Shown: positions 33,660-42,366, counted from the first letter of the stretch. The stretch: DNA of 64,000 nucleotides from Betaproteobacteria bacterium (GCA_021730905.1 JAKFYK010000017.1:1-64000); one strand, 5' to 3'. The notes: generated from the letters alone by a model not told the origin. Program-made: numbers and translations.

Positions 33660-33870
33660 TTATTTGACGCGCGCGTCTGTCGCATTGACAACCCTGCTCC
33701 ACTTCGCAACTTCGCTGTGCAGGTTTTCGGTGAATGGTTTCGCGGTGCCGCCGATGCTAACGCTGCCTTCAGGATCGACTGGAAACGAAGCGGGATACAC
33801 CTTGAGTTCAACCATTCTTGAATCGGGGTCGCGCGCAGCAGTGAGCATGAGAGGCTTTCCTTGTTTTACT
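33660..33870 (-). pseudogene. Bug receptor C-terminal remnant
   Basis: A 62-codon frame (ATG at 33848) ends with FTENLHSEVAKWSRVV and then NATDARVK, which matches the C-terminal helix of Bug receptors (compare EVAKWGKVIKQAGVKI in the neighbour). The remaining 250 residues are absent, and an in-frame stop lies just upstream. AAGGA lies before the ATG, so it could still be translated, but it looks like a relic of a deleted paralog. Confidence 0.6.
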
Positions 33871-34179
33871 CGCTAAACGGGATCCCCGGTATTTTAAACG
33901 CAGGCGAGTTCGCACGCCGAACGAAAAAAGCCTGCCCACTCCGAAGTGGGCAGGCTTTTCGCCCGGCGTGATGTCATGACCCATGCCATGCGGATGCGAG
34001 CGGATTGCATACGCCGCCATTGCGTTAACGAACGACGGCACCCGGATGCCGCCTATTGCTTTGTCAGCGCACTTACTCGGCAACGCTCCGGAGGAGATGA
34101 GCTTTCATGAGCCTCCGGCCGCAGCGGGCCTGCGCCGGCCACCTTGCGGTTTACGACTATCCACCCTTTGTGCGGCAGA
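33871..34179. other. gene-poor stretch with one strong terminator
   Basis: Apart from the terminator at 33926–33959 I see no supported gene. A CCGGAGG/CCTCCGG inverted pair lies near 34088–34118. The open frames crossing this stretch have no recognisable domains. Confidence 0.4.
33926..33959. terminator. strong bidirectional intrinsic terminator
   Basis: AAAAGCCTGCCCACT and AGTGGGCAGGCTTTT are perfect 15-bp arms with a CCGA loop, flanked by A-runs on the left and T-runs on the right, so it can terminate on both strands. It separates the Bug remnant from the small membrane protein gene. Confidence 0.88.
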
Positions 34180-34353
34180 TCAATGCAGGACAATGCCCAG
34201 CAATGCCGCGAATCCACAGCACCCCAAAAGCACGCGAAGAAATTCTTTTCCGCGCGGAAAAGATTCCGACCGGATACGCTTTAACAAGACAATGCAGAAT
34301 GCAATGCTGGCCAGACCCAACAGTAGTTGTATGACAATCACGGTAGCTCCCAT
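34180..34353 (-). CDS. small hydrophobic membrane protein (hypothetical)
   Basis: A 57-residue frame encodes two hydrophobic segments (VIVIQLLLGLASIAFCIVLL and FLRVLLGCCGFAALLGIVL) separated by a basic loop, KRIRSESFPRGK. An in-frame ATG at 34422 would add 23 residues. No family is recognised. It lies downstream of nhaA on the same strand with a perfect palindrome between them, so it may be a separate, regulated unit. Coding status is uncertain. Confidence 0.4.
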   Translation of the reverse strand: MGATVIVIQLLLGLASIAFCIVLLKRIRSESFPRGKEFLRVLLGCCGFAALLGIVLH

Positions 34354-34423
34354 CCTTTGTAATCTTCTTAACGGCAGCCGGTAGAAAAACTGAACCCTTT
34401 TCGGATAGGGCCTCAAGTTCATT

Positions 34424-34439
34424 ATTATCGTACGATAAT
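34424..34439. promoter_or_regulatory. 16-bp perfect palindrome, possible operator
   Basis: ATTATCGTACGATAAT is a perfect 16-bp palindrome located 50 bp after the nhaA stop and just upstream of the candidate small membrane protein gene. Its symmetry and AT-rich flanks suit a dimeric repressor site. Confidence 0.5.
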
Positions 34440-34488
34440 GAAAGACTCCATACATCGGTGACCCCATATGCCTGACCCTCGTGCGCAT

Positions 34489-35667
34489 CTAGGCATTGGT
34501 GTTTGTGACAGACGCAGGCTTGGTCAAAAGTCTTAACCATAAAAACCCGAAGATACCTGCTGCCAGCGAAGCCAACAGGATCGCCATCTTTGATGCGTTT
34601 ATTATTTCCGGGTTTCCCGGAAAAGCGAGGTTGGCAATAAATATCGACATCGTAAATCCAATGCCGCCAAGAATCCCGGCGCCGATCATGTGCGACCAAT
34701 TCAAGTCGGATGGTAAACGGCATACACCGATCGCAATGGCTACGAAGCAAAAGAGGGCGACGCCAACCGACTTTCCCGCGATCAGGCCCGCAGCAATGCC
34801 TATGCTGTTCGCACTGGTTAAGTGCTGAAACCAATCCGCTTGCACCGCAATGCCGGTATTTGCCAACGCGAAAATCGGCAAAATAATGAACGCAACCGGT
34901 TTGTGTAAAAAATGCTCAAGTTTGTGTGAGGGCGACTGCTCGTCATCATCTTTCGCGGAGAATGGGATCGCGAAGGCAAGCATAACGCCGGCGACCGTCG
35001 CGTGAACCCCGGACTTAAGCATCAGAAACCACATCAACGCGCCGCCAAGAAGGTAAGGCAAGAGGTGCATCACCCGGAAGCATCGATTCAATACCAGGAG
35101 CAGCGCCCAAACCGTTAAAGCACCGGCAAGATACCAGACCGAAAACTGCGCTGTGTAAAAAGCAGCAATGATGACTATGGCGCCCAGGTCGTCGATTACC
35201 GCGAACGCGACAACAAATATCTTCAGCGACGCCGGAACGCGATTACCGAGTATCGCCAGCACGCCCAGGGCAAACGCAATGTCGGTTGCCATCGGAATAC
35301 CCATGCCGGCTTGCGTCGGCGTTCCGGCATTGAGCCAAAAGTGAATCAGCGCAGGCGCGGCCATGCCGCCAATGGCGGCAAAAATCGGCAGCAGCGCGCT
35401 TCTAATATTGGACAGTTCGCCGACGTAAAGCTCGCGTTCGAGCTCCAGGCCTATGAGCAGGAAAAAAATCGCCATCAGTGCGTCGTTTATCCAATGCTCA
35501 AGGCTAAGACCGCCAACCTGGCTTTGCCAGAAACTCAAATACGCGGGACCGATCGGAGAATTGGTAATCGCAATGGAGACTGCGGTGCAGACAATCAACA
35601 CATTCCCGCTCGATTTTTCCGAGTCGAAAAACCGGTTAAACGTATTTGATAATGTTTTTGCTGCCAC
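34489..35667 (-). CDS. nhaA: Na+/H+ antiporter NhaA
   Basis: The 392-residue, about 12-helix protein has the NhaA hallmarks: WINDALMAIFFLLIGLELERE, MATDIAFALGVLAILGNRVP, the ion-binding DDLGAIVIIAAFY (two adjacent Asp), HATVAGVMLAFAIP and IGFTMSIFIANLAF. It expels Na+ or Li+ in exchange for protons and supports pH homeostasis. Codon use is noticeably less GC-rich than in flanking genes, which hints at a different origin. It is not accompanied by an nhaR gene. Confidence 0.97.
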   Translation of the reverse strand: MAAKTLSNTFNRFFDSEKSSGNVLIVCTAVSIAITNSPIGPAYLSFWQSQVGGLSLEHWINDALMAIFFLLIGLELERELYVGELSNIRSALLPIFAAIGGMAAPALIHFWLNAGTPTQAGMGIPMATDIAFALGVLAILGNRVPASLKIFVVAFAVIDDLGAIVIIAAFYTAQFSVWYLAGALTVWALLLVLNRCFRVMHLLPYLLGGALMWFLMLKSGVHATVAGVMLAFAIPFSAKDDDEQSPSHKLEHFLHKPVAFIILPIFALANTGIAVQADWFQHLTSANSIGIAAGLIAGKSVGVALFCFVAIAIGVCRLPSDLNWSHMIGAGILGGIGFTMSIFIANLAFPGNPEIINASKMAILLASLAAGIFGFLWLRLLTKPASVTNTNA

Positions 35668-35708
35668 GTTTGTTCAACGTCAAATGGGCCGGGCAAGAAT
35701 CGCTACAC

Positions 35709-35721
35709 AAGCATTTGTTTG
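35709..35721 (-). repeat. A-rich dispersed motif, weak copy
   Basis: Minus-strand CACAAACAAATGCTT shares the ACAAAT core and CTT end with the consensus. It lies between the lactonase-like gene and nhaA, both on the minus strand, so it is co-oriented. Confidence 0.4.
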
Positions 35722-35750
35722 TGTTGATATTTTTGTTGTCGCGGTAGCGC

Positions 35751-36548
35751 CTAATGCTTCGGCGCAACATCAAGCCGTATCACCAATCCTTCGGTGGCTT
35801 TCGACATCGCCGGATATTTTTTCATCACCAGCGGATCGTGGCCCGGGACAATGTGGTCGAGTGAATCGGCCAACCGGCGTAGAGAGCGGTAACCGTCGAG
35901 CATTTCCGCCTGATTGACCACGTTCACGTACGGGCGGTAGTTCACGAAGTTCTCGTAAAAATGGCTGGTGTCGGAGGCCAGAACGACGATACCGCGCGCG
36001 GTATTGACGCGCACGCATTGCATGCCGGGGGTGTGGCCGCCGAGGCGGTGCACGCTGATGCCGGGCGTGAGCTCGGATTCGCCGTCGTGAAATTGCATGC
36101 GGCCGGCGAAGTTCGCGCGCACGAGGCCGGTCACGTCGTCAACGTCGAACGAGTGCGCGGTTTTCTGATAACTCATGAAGCGTCCGGTCGCGTATTCCAT
36201 TTCCCTGTCCTGCAGGTGGAACGTGGCAGCAGTGAACTTGTTGTAGTTTCCGGCGTGATCGTAATGCAGATGCGTCAGGATCACGTCGCTGACTTCGCTT
36301 GCCTTGATGCCGATTTCCGCCAGCGACTCGGCCGGGCAGCACAGGAAGGTGCGCTTGCGCTCGAGCGCGTCCTCCTGCGTCATTCCGGTGTCGATGACGA
36401 ACGTCTTTTCCGGACCCACGGCAGCCCACACGAAATAATCCATCGGCATCGGCACGTCATGCGGATCGCCGCCGAGAAAATGGCTGGCACTGCGCGCGTC
36501 GCGCGTGCCGTAGCGCAGGGCGAACACTTCGTACTGGGGCAGACTCAT
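35751..36548 (-). CDS. N-acyl-homoserine-lactonase-like metallo-beta-lactamase-fold hydrolase
   Basis: The start at 36548 was chosen for the GGAG seven bases upstream, giving 265 residues. It has FVIDTGMTQ, the metal-binding ILTHLHYDHAGN, VHRLGGHTPGMQCVRV (His ligand), VLASDTSHFYEN (bridging Asp) and HIVPGHDPLVM. This places it in the AHL-lactonase/AttM-like group of the MBL superfamily, but no LuxI/LuxR genes are near, so quorum quenching is only one option. No signal peptide is seen, so it is likely cytoplasmic. Confidence 0.88.
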   Translation of the reverse strand: MSLPQYEVFALRYGTRDARSASHFLGGDPHDVPMPMDYFVWAAVGPEKTFVIDTGMTQEDALERKRTFLCCPAESLAEIGIKASEVSDVILTHLHYDHAGNYNKFTAATFHLQDREMEYATGRFMSYQKTAHSFDVDDVTGLVRANFAGRMQFHDGESELTPGISVHRLGGHTPGMQCVRVNTARGIVVLASDTSHFYENFVNYRPYVNVVNQAEMLDGYRSLRRLADSLDHIVPGHDPLVMKKYPAMSKATEGLVIRLDVAPKH

Positions 36549-36662
36549 GCGGGTGCTCCGTGTGTTGGTTTGATGGACCATACGATGTTAGCAGCGTTGC
36601 GCGGCGTTCTCCATCGCGGCCGGTCGTGCTAGGCTTGTCCATCATGTAGTGGAGGAGTCGGC

Positions 36663-37631
36663 ATGAAACGCGTATGGAGTTTCGCTTTTGTGGCAGTGCC
36701 GGTATTGCTGTTGACCGCGGGTGTTCACGCGCAACCTTGGCCGGTGAAGACGGTTCGTTTTATCGTGCCGTGGCCGCCGGGCGGTGGCGCCGATACGATT
36801 TCGCGCATGATGACACCTCGATTGTCCGAAGCATTGGGGCAGCAGGTGGTGATCGACAATCGCGGCGGTGCGGCCGGCAACATTGGCGCTGAAATGGCGG
36901 CGAAGTCACCGCCGGACGGCTATACCATCGTCTCTGCCTATGCCGGCACACATGCGATCAATCCCACGCTGTACCGCAACCTGCCGTTCAAGGAGAGCGA
37001 TTTTTCCCCGGTGATCTGGCTGGCATCGGTGCCGCAGCTGGTGACGGTGCATCCTTCACTGCCGGTGAAGACGATAAAAGAACTGATCGCGCTCGCCCGC
37101 GCGAAGCCGGGGCAGCTCAATTTTGCATCGGCCGGTGCCGGCGCATTCAATCACCTCACCGGCGAGCTGTTCAACTACATGACGCGCACGAAGATCGTGC
37201 ATGTGCCGTACAAAGGGGGCGGGCCGGCGGCCATTGCACTGTTGTCCGGCGAAGTCGAAATGATTTTCGGTGAACCGACCACGCTGGTCAGCCATGTGAG
37301 GGCGGCGAAGTTGCGTGCCATTGCCGTCACCAGCGCGCGGCGCTCGCTGGCACTACCGGAATTTCCCACGGTCGCCGAAGGCGGCGTTACAGGCTACGAA
37401 GTGGTGTCGTGGCACGGCGTGCTCGCGCCGGCGGCCGTGCCCAGGGAAATCACCGCGCGACTAAACGCCGAGTTCAACCGCGTCATCGCCGCGCCGGAGA
37501 TGAAAACACGCATGCTAAGCCAGGGCTACGAGCCGGTCGGCGGCACGCCGGAACAATTCGGCGAACACATACGTGCCGAGATTGCCAAGTGGGCGCCGGT
37601 GGTCAAGGTGGCCGGGTTGAAGGTTGATTGA
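36663..37631 (+). CDS. Bug/TctC-family periplasmic receptor
   Basis: The 322-residue protein has a signal peptide ending VHAQ, then PVKTVRFIVPWPPGGGAD, DNRGGAAGNIG, AKSPPDGYTI, HVPYKGGGPAAIALL and EIAKWAPVVKVAGLKV. GGAGGAG lies upstream of the ATG. It is divergent from the lactonase-like gene and convergent, with 19 bp between stops, with another Bug gene of a different subgroup. No membrane subunits are near. Confidence 0.92.
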   Translation: MKRVWSFAFVAVPVLLLTAGVHAQPWPVKTVRFIVPWPPGGGADTISRMMTPRLSEALGQQVVIDNRGGAAGNIGAEMAAKSPPDGYTIVSAYAGTHAINPTLYRNLPFKESDFSPVIWLASVPQLVTVHPSLPVKTIKELIALARAKPGQLNFASAGAGAFNHLTGELFNYMTRTKIVHVPYKGGGPAAIALLSGEVEMIFGEPTTLVSHVRAAKLRAIAVTSARRSLALPEFPTVAEGGVTGYEVVSWHGVLAPAAVPREITARLNAEFNRVIAAPEMKTRMLSQGYEPVGGTPEQFGEHIRAEIAKWAPVVKVAGLKVD

Positions 37632-37650
37632 TAGGATCGATTGAATATTT

Positions 37651-38655
37651 TTACTCGATCTTAAGCCCGCTCTCCTTCACCACTTTCGCCCAGCGATCTT
37701 TCTCCGTAGCGAGCCACTTGCCCATTTCCTGCGGCGTTTTTGCCTGTGGCCGCGAGCCTTGAGACGTCATCTTCTCGTTAATGTCCGGCAGCGCGATGAT
37801 GCGCTTCACTTCGTTGTGCAGCTTGCCGACGATGTCTGCGGGCAGTTTCGCCGGGCCGAGGATGCCCTGCCACGAGCCGGCGTTGTAGCCTTCGAGGCCC
37901 GGTGTTTCGGAGACGGTGGGTACTTGCGGATACATCGGCTCACGCGCCTCGCTTGAGACCGCGATCAGTTTTAGTTTGCCGCTTTTCACATGCACCCAGG
38001 TTTGGAGCACGCCCATGAACAGGAAGTCGCCGTCGCCCGTCATCACCGACAGCACCGAGCTCTGACCGCCCTTGGTCGGGATGTAGGTCCACTGCGTGCC
38101 CACGCGTTGCTGCATCGCGAGCGTGGAGAGGTGAATGTTGCTGCCGAGTCCCACAGGAACGTTAAGCTTGCCGGGGTTTTTCTTGGCGAGCGCAATCAGT
38201 TCGGTGACGGTTTTCACCGGCACGCTGGGGTGCGTGGTCAGCAGATACGGCGAGAACGTCACCGTGGTGACGGGCGTGATGTCGCGAATGATATCGAATG
38301 GCAGTTTGGTGTACATGCTCGGACTGATCGACAGATTTCCGATATCCATCAACATCAGTGAGTAGCCGTCCGGCGCCGAACGCACAAGCATTTCCACCGC
38401 GATGTTGCCGTTGGCGCCGGGACGCGGATCAGAAATGACTTGTTGTCCCCACGTTTCAGTGAGTTTCACGCCGATCAGGCGCGTGAGGATGTCCGAGGTG
38501 CCGCCTGGAGGGGCGCCCACGAGCACGCGTATGGGCTTTGCGGGCCAGGTTTGGGCGTACGCGGCGTGGGCGATCATGGCTTGTAACACCAATGCAACGG
38601 TCATTGTGTAACTATTTGTTTTAATTGTATTATTCTTGCATCGCGTCGTCGGCAT
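37651..38655 (-). CDS. Bug/TctC-family periplasmic receptor
   Basis: The start at 38655 (MPTTRCKNN) has AAAGGAA upstream; the alternative ATG at 38604 has none. The protein of 334 residues has a signal ending AYAQ, followed by PAKPIRVLVGAPPGGTSD, DPRPGANGNIA, SAPDGYSL and the subgroup-specific IPTKGGQSSVLSVMTGDGDF in place of the usual PYKG. It is a close relative of the Bug protein at 42868. The A-rich motif falls in the n-region and encodes IKTNSYT. Confidence 0.9.
   Translation of the reverse strand: MPTTRCKNNTIKTNSYTMTVALVLQAMIAHAAYAQTWPAKPIRVLVGAPPGGTSDILTRLIGVKLTETWGQQVISDPRPGANGNIAVEMLVRSAPDGYSLMLMDIGNLSISPSMYTKLPFDIIRDITPVTTVTFSPYLLTTHPSVPVKTVTELIALAKKNPGKLNVPVGLGSNIHLSTLAMQQRVGTQWTYIPTKGGQSSVLSVMTGDGDFLFMGVLQTWVHVKSGKLKLIAVSSEAREPMYPQVPTVSETPGLEGYNAGSWQGILGPAKLPADIVGKLHNEVKRIIALPDINEKMTSQGSRPQAKTPQEMGKWLATEKDRWAKVVKESGLKIE
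38608..38623 (-). repeat. A-rich dispersed motif, copy 8 (signal-peptide region)
   Basis: Minus-strand TAAAACAAATAGTTAC lies between the two candidate start codons of the Bug gene at 37651–38655, immediately upstream of the internal ATG. It is co-oriented with the gene. Confidence 0.7.
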
Positions 38656-38877
38656 ATAAATTCCTTTACTCAAACTTGCGGAAAGTGTGGCGCAAAACAA
38701 GCGTAGCGCAATCCGTGATGATTCACCATAAGCGCGGGCTTGAGGTTCGCATCTCCTATAGCAGGCATGACAGTTTTTATGCGTCGCTGGCGCACCGAAT
38801 CATTGCGCTTGTGACGAAAGGAGCATTTCTTCTAGTATTGCGGTAGCGGAGATGATTCGTGAAATAAGGAGACGCGT

Positions 38878-40437
38878 TTGAGAGTTGACTTGGATCCTTT
38901 GCGCCGCCGTGTTTTGCAAGGTGGAGCAGCGGCAGGTGCGCTTGCCCTGGCGCGCGTGCCCGCATTCGCGCAGGCAGGCTCTCCGCTGTACAGCTCTACA
39001 CGGCAAGCATTGGTGATCGGCAACGCCCGTTATGCAAGCTCGCCACTCGACAATCCGGTCAACGACGCCAAGGCCATCGCCGGCGAACTCAAGGCTACCG
39101 GTTTCAATGTTGTGCTGCAGCTTGATGCGGGCCGCGAGGTTCTATTGAAGGCAATCGATGAATATGTCGCTCGTCTCACATCGGGCAAGGCCATTGGATT
39201 GTTTTATTTTGCGGGGCATGGCGCGCAATTGGCATGGCGCAATTACCTGATTCCAGTGGATGCCGTCATCAATTCCCAGAATGATATAGCACCGCAATCG
39301 GTGGAACTCAACGCCTTGCTGCAAGGCTTGGCCAAGGCTGCGAACCCGATGAACATGGTGATACTTGACGCATGCCGCGACAACCCATTTGGCGCGGGAA
39401 CGCCCCTAGAGCAGAAAGGCCTGAGCCAGTTCGATGCGCCACCCGGATCGCTGCTTGCGTACGCCACCTCTCCGGGCAATGTGGCGAGCGATGGCGGAGG
39501 CGCCAACGGGCTGTATACCGAAAGTTTGCTGCAAGAACTGAAGAACCCGGGAGCGAAAATAGAGGATGTTTTCAAGCGCGTGCGGCTGGCAGTGCGGCGT
39601 CGCTCCAACGGGCAGCAGATTCCATGGGAGAGCACCTCGCTCGAAGAGGATTTTTATTTTCGGCCGCCAAAAATATTGCAAAAACTCAGCGAAACGGAAG
39701 CCGAAAAACGCTTTGAAGAGGAGCTGGCCATCTGGGAGAGAATCAAGGCCACGACGGATCCTGCGCCGCTGGAGGATTATCTGGGGCGCCATCCCAGCGG
39801 CGTGTTTTCGGAGATTGCGCAACTCAGGCTGGATCGTGTATTGGCTCAGCGTGGCGAAAAGAAAATAGTGGTGGCCTATGCACCAGACAACCCGTTCAGC
39901 CGCGGCACGGGCAGTCTGGACATCCGCTTCAGGGTCGGTGACCGATTCGGGTACCGCGAATTGGATCTCGACACCGGGATCCAAAAACGCACTTATGCCG
40001 TGCGTGTCACGGAGGTGACGGATACGGAAGTGATTTTCAACGATGGCCTCTTTTCTACCGATCTGCTTAGCAACCCGCGCAAACAATCCAACGGAGACGT
40101 GCAAACGCAGTCGCAGTACTATATACCCGAATACAGCGTCGGCAAGAAATGGACGACGCGCTACAAGTTGGTTAAGCCTGACGGCCGCGCCCACTACGGC
40201 GCATACGAATTCAAAGTCATAGGCCGCGAGACGGTCAGCGTTCCTGCCGGCAAATTCAATGCGTTTCATGTCGAGGGCAACGGTTGGGGTGAGGAATCGC
40301 GCGCGCAACTGAAATTGGCGTACTGGGTTACCCCGGAGATCGGGCGCTTCATCGCGCGCAACTATCAGCGCACTGACAGGTCCGGCAAGACAACGAACAG
40401 CGATCGCACCGAATTGGTATCCTATCCGCGACGCTAA
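38878..40437 (+). CDS. Tat-exported caspase-like (C14) protein, copy 1
   Basis: The 519-residue protein starts at TTG 38878 with AAGGAG six bases upstream. The N-terminus LRRRVLQGGAAAGALALA is a twin-arginine signal, with cleavage near AFAQA. The caspase domain follows: RQALVIGNARYASSPLDNP, the catalytic His in FYFAGHGAQLAWRNYLIP and the Cys in VILDACRDNPFG. A charged linker (residues about 270–340) and a C-terminal beta-rich domain (RFRVGDRFGYRELDLDTG to YPRR) of unknown family complete it. The likely role is an envelope cysteine peptidase. The neighbouring paralog is nearly identical in architecture, indicating tandem duplication. Confidence 0.87.
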   Translation: MRVDLDPLRRRVLQGGAAAGALALARVPAFAQAGSPLYSSTRQALVIGNARYASSPLDNPVNDAKAIAGELKATGFNVVLQLDAGREVLLKAIDEYVARLTSGKAIGLFYFAGHGAQLAWRNYLIPVDAVINSQNDIAPQSVELNALLQGLAKAANPMNMVILDACRDNPFGAGTPLEQKGLSQFDAPPGSLLAYATSPGNVASDGGGANGLYTESLLQELKNPGAKIEDVFKRVRLAVRRRSNGQQIPWESTSLEEDFYFRPPKILQKLSETEAEKRFEEELAIWERIKATTDPAPLEDYLGRHPSGVFSEIAQLRLDRVLAQRGEKKIVVAYAPDNPFSRGTGSLDIRFRVGDRFGYRELDLDTGIQKRTYAVRVTEVTDTEVIFNDGLFSTDLLSNPRKQSNGDVQTQSQYYIPEYSVGKKWTTRYKLVKPDGRAHYGAYEFKVIGRETVSVPAGKFNAFHVEGNGWGEESRAQLKLAYWVTPEIGRFIARNYQRTDRSGKTTNSDRTELVSYPRR

Positions 40438-40479
40438 ACATGCGGCATGCGCGCGAACGGATGCGAGAAGTGATCTATT

Positions 40480-40590
40480 AAACTGGTTTATTCGATCTAA
40501 AGCCGCTGGTCGTGACCATTTTCACCCGGCGATCTGTTCAGTCGCGAGCCATCTGTTGGTTTTCTGTGGCGCGGCTGACATCAGGCGCTA
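40480..40590 (-). pseudogene. Bug receptor C-terminal fragment (broken gene, part 2)
   Basis: On the minus strand this stretch reads MSAAPQKTNRWLATEQIAG and then, after a frameshift, VKMVTTSGFRSNK. This aligns with MSPPEMGKWIASEKDRWASV and ISGFKIE at the C-terminus of the intact Bug gene at 42868. The DNA also aligns with 37651 onward. It is therefore the decayed tail of a Bug gene; the preceding piece lies beyond caspase copy 2. Confidence 0.7.
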
Positions 40591-40638
40591 CTGTATCATC
40601 GAGACGGCGTTGTTGAACTCCGGTGCGGGAGTACCTGT

Positions 40639-42204
40639 ATGGCAGCTAACCCGATCTTCAATCCTTTGCGCCGCCATGTTTTGCAAGGTGGAGCAGCGGC
40701 AGGTGCGCTGGCCTGGGCGCGCGTGCCGGCATTCGCGCAGTCAGGTCCCCCGCTGTACAGCCTGCCGCGGCAGGCGTTGGTGATCGGCAATGCGCGCTAC
40801 CAGAACTCGCCGCTGGACAATCCGGTCAACGATGCCAAGGCCATTGCCGGCGAACTCAAGGCCACCGGTTTCGACGTTGCATTGCAGCTCGATGCCGGCC
40901 GCGAGGTGTTAATCAAGGCGATCGATGATTATGTGGCTCGCCTAGCATCGCGCAAGGCCGTCGGCTTGTTTTATTTCGCGGGGCACGGCGCACAACTGGC
41001 ATGGCGCAACTATCTGATTCCGGTGGATGCGGCCATCCGGTCTCAGAATGATATAGCACCGCAATCGGTGGAACTTAACGCCTTGCTGCAAGGCTTGGCC
41101 AAGGCCGCGAACCCGATGAACGTGGTGATACTCGATGCATGCCGCGACAATCCGTTTGGCAAGGCGGCGCCGCTGGAGCAAAAAGGGCTAAGCCAGTTCG
41201 ATGCGCCGCCCGGATCGCTGCTCGCGTACGCCACCTCTCCCGGCAATGTGGCGAGCGACGGCACGGGCGCCAACGGGCTGTATACCGAAAGTCTGCTGCG
41301 GGAACTGAAGAGTCCGGGCGCAAAAATAGAGGACGTATTCAAGCGCGTGCGGCTGGCGGTGCGGCGACGCTCCAACGGCCAGCAGATTCCATGGGAGAGC
41401 ACATCGCTCGAAGAGGATTTCTATTTTCAGCCGCCGAAAACATCGCAAAAGCTCAGCGAGACCGAAGCCGAAAAACGTTTCGAGGAGGAACTGGCCATCT
41501 GGGAGCGCATCAAGGCCGCGACGGATCCCGTGCCAATCGAGGATTACCTGCGCAGTTATCCCAGCGGTGTGTTCTCGGAGGTCGCGCAGTTCAGGCTGGA
41601 TCACGTGCTGACTCAGCGTGGCGAAAAGAAAATAGCAGTGGCCGATGCGCCGGACAACCCGTTCAGCCGCGGTACGGGCCGCCTGGATATCATTTTCAAG
41701 ATCGGTGACAGATACCAGTACCGTGATTTTGATCTCGACAGAGGGTCCGAAAAACGCACTTATACCGTGCGCGTCACGGCGGTGACCAATACGGAGGTGA
41801 TTTTCAACAATGGTCTTTTCTCCACTGATCTGCTCGGCAACACGCGCAAACAGCCTGGCGGAGACCTCGTAACACAGTCGCAATACTATATACCCGAATA
41901 CAACGTCGGCAAGAAATGGACGACGCGCTATAAACGGACCAGGTCTGACGGGCGTGTCTTCCATGGTGAATTTGAATTCAAAGTCGTGAGCCGCGAGATG
42001 ATCGGCGTACCCGCCGGCAAATTTAACGCGTTTCATGTCGAGGGCAACGGCTGGGGCGAAGACACGCGCGCGCAGCTGAAGCTGGACTACTGGATTTCGC
42101 CCGAAATCGCGCGCTACGTTGCACGCAACTATCAGCGCATCAGCAAGGCCGGCAAGGTAACGAACAACGAGCGCACCGAATTGGTGGATTATCCGCGACG
42201 CTAA
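40639..42204 (+). CDS. Tat-exported caspase-like (C14) protein, copy 2
   Basis: The 521-residue paralog of the preceding caspase gene starts at ATG 40639 with GGGAG upstream. It has a twin-arginine signal (LRRHVLQGG…), the catalytic His in FYFAGHGAQLAWRNYLIP and Cys in VILDACRDNPFGK, the same linker, and the C-terminal domain ending ERTELVDYPRR. Both catalytic residues are intact, so both copies may be active. It lies between two pieces of a broken Bug gene of the opposite strand, which suggests that the duplicated copy was inserted into that gene. Confidence 0.87.
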   Translation: MAANPIFNPLRRHVLQGGAAAGALAWARVPAFAQSGPPLYSLPRQALVIGNARYQNSPLDNPVNDAKAIAGELKATGFDVALQLDAGREVLIKAIDDYVARLASRKAVGLFYFAGHGAQLAWRNYLIPVDAAIRSQNDIAPQSVELNALLQGLAKAANPMNVVILDACRDNPFGKAAPLEQKGLSQFDAPPGSLLAYATSPGNVASDGTGANGLYTESLLRELKSPGAKIEDVFKRVRLAVRRRSNGQQIPWESTSLEEDFYFQPPKTSQKLSETEAEKRFEEELAIWERIKAATDPVPIEDYLRSYPSGVFSEVAQFRLDHVLTQRGEKKIAVADAPDNPFSRGTGRLDIIFKIGDRYQYRDFDLDRGSEKRTYTVRVTAVTNTEVIFNNGLFSTDLLGNTRKQPGGDLVTQSQYYIPEYNVGKKWTTRYKRTRSDGRVFHGEFEFKVVSREMIGVPAGKFNAFHVEGNGWGEDTRAQLKLDYWISPEIARYVARNYQRISKAGKVTNNERTELVDYPRR

Positions 42205-42209
42205 ACCCA

Positions 42210-42252
42210 AGTTGGGCGATTTTTTCCTTGATGTCGGGCAGCGCTACTTATC
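42210..42252 (-). pseudogene. Bug receptor internal fragment (broken gene, part 1)
   Basis: Minus-strand translation gives ALPDIKEKIAQLGF, matching LALPDIKEKLASQG in the intact Bug gene at 42868. The next expected residues (MSPPEMGKW-like) are found on the far side of caspase copy 2. Sequence further upstream (42253–42366) is not recognisably Bug. Confidence 0.65.
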
Positions 42253-42366
42253 ACCGTGCACATTCTCTTTTCCGTCTTGTTGCCGTTGGTCGGCTTCATG
42301 GGTACGGGGGGCGATCTTTCTACAGACTATCCCGGTCACGCATGATCCAGGATTGAATCGGCAGTG

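Noticed and set aside
33808-34083. 91-residue minus-strand ORF
   Set aside because: It passes through the strong terminator at 33926–33959 and overlaps the Bug remnant; no domain is recognised.
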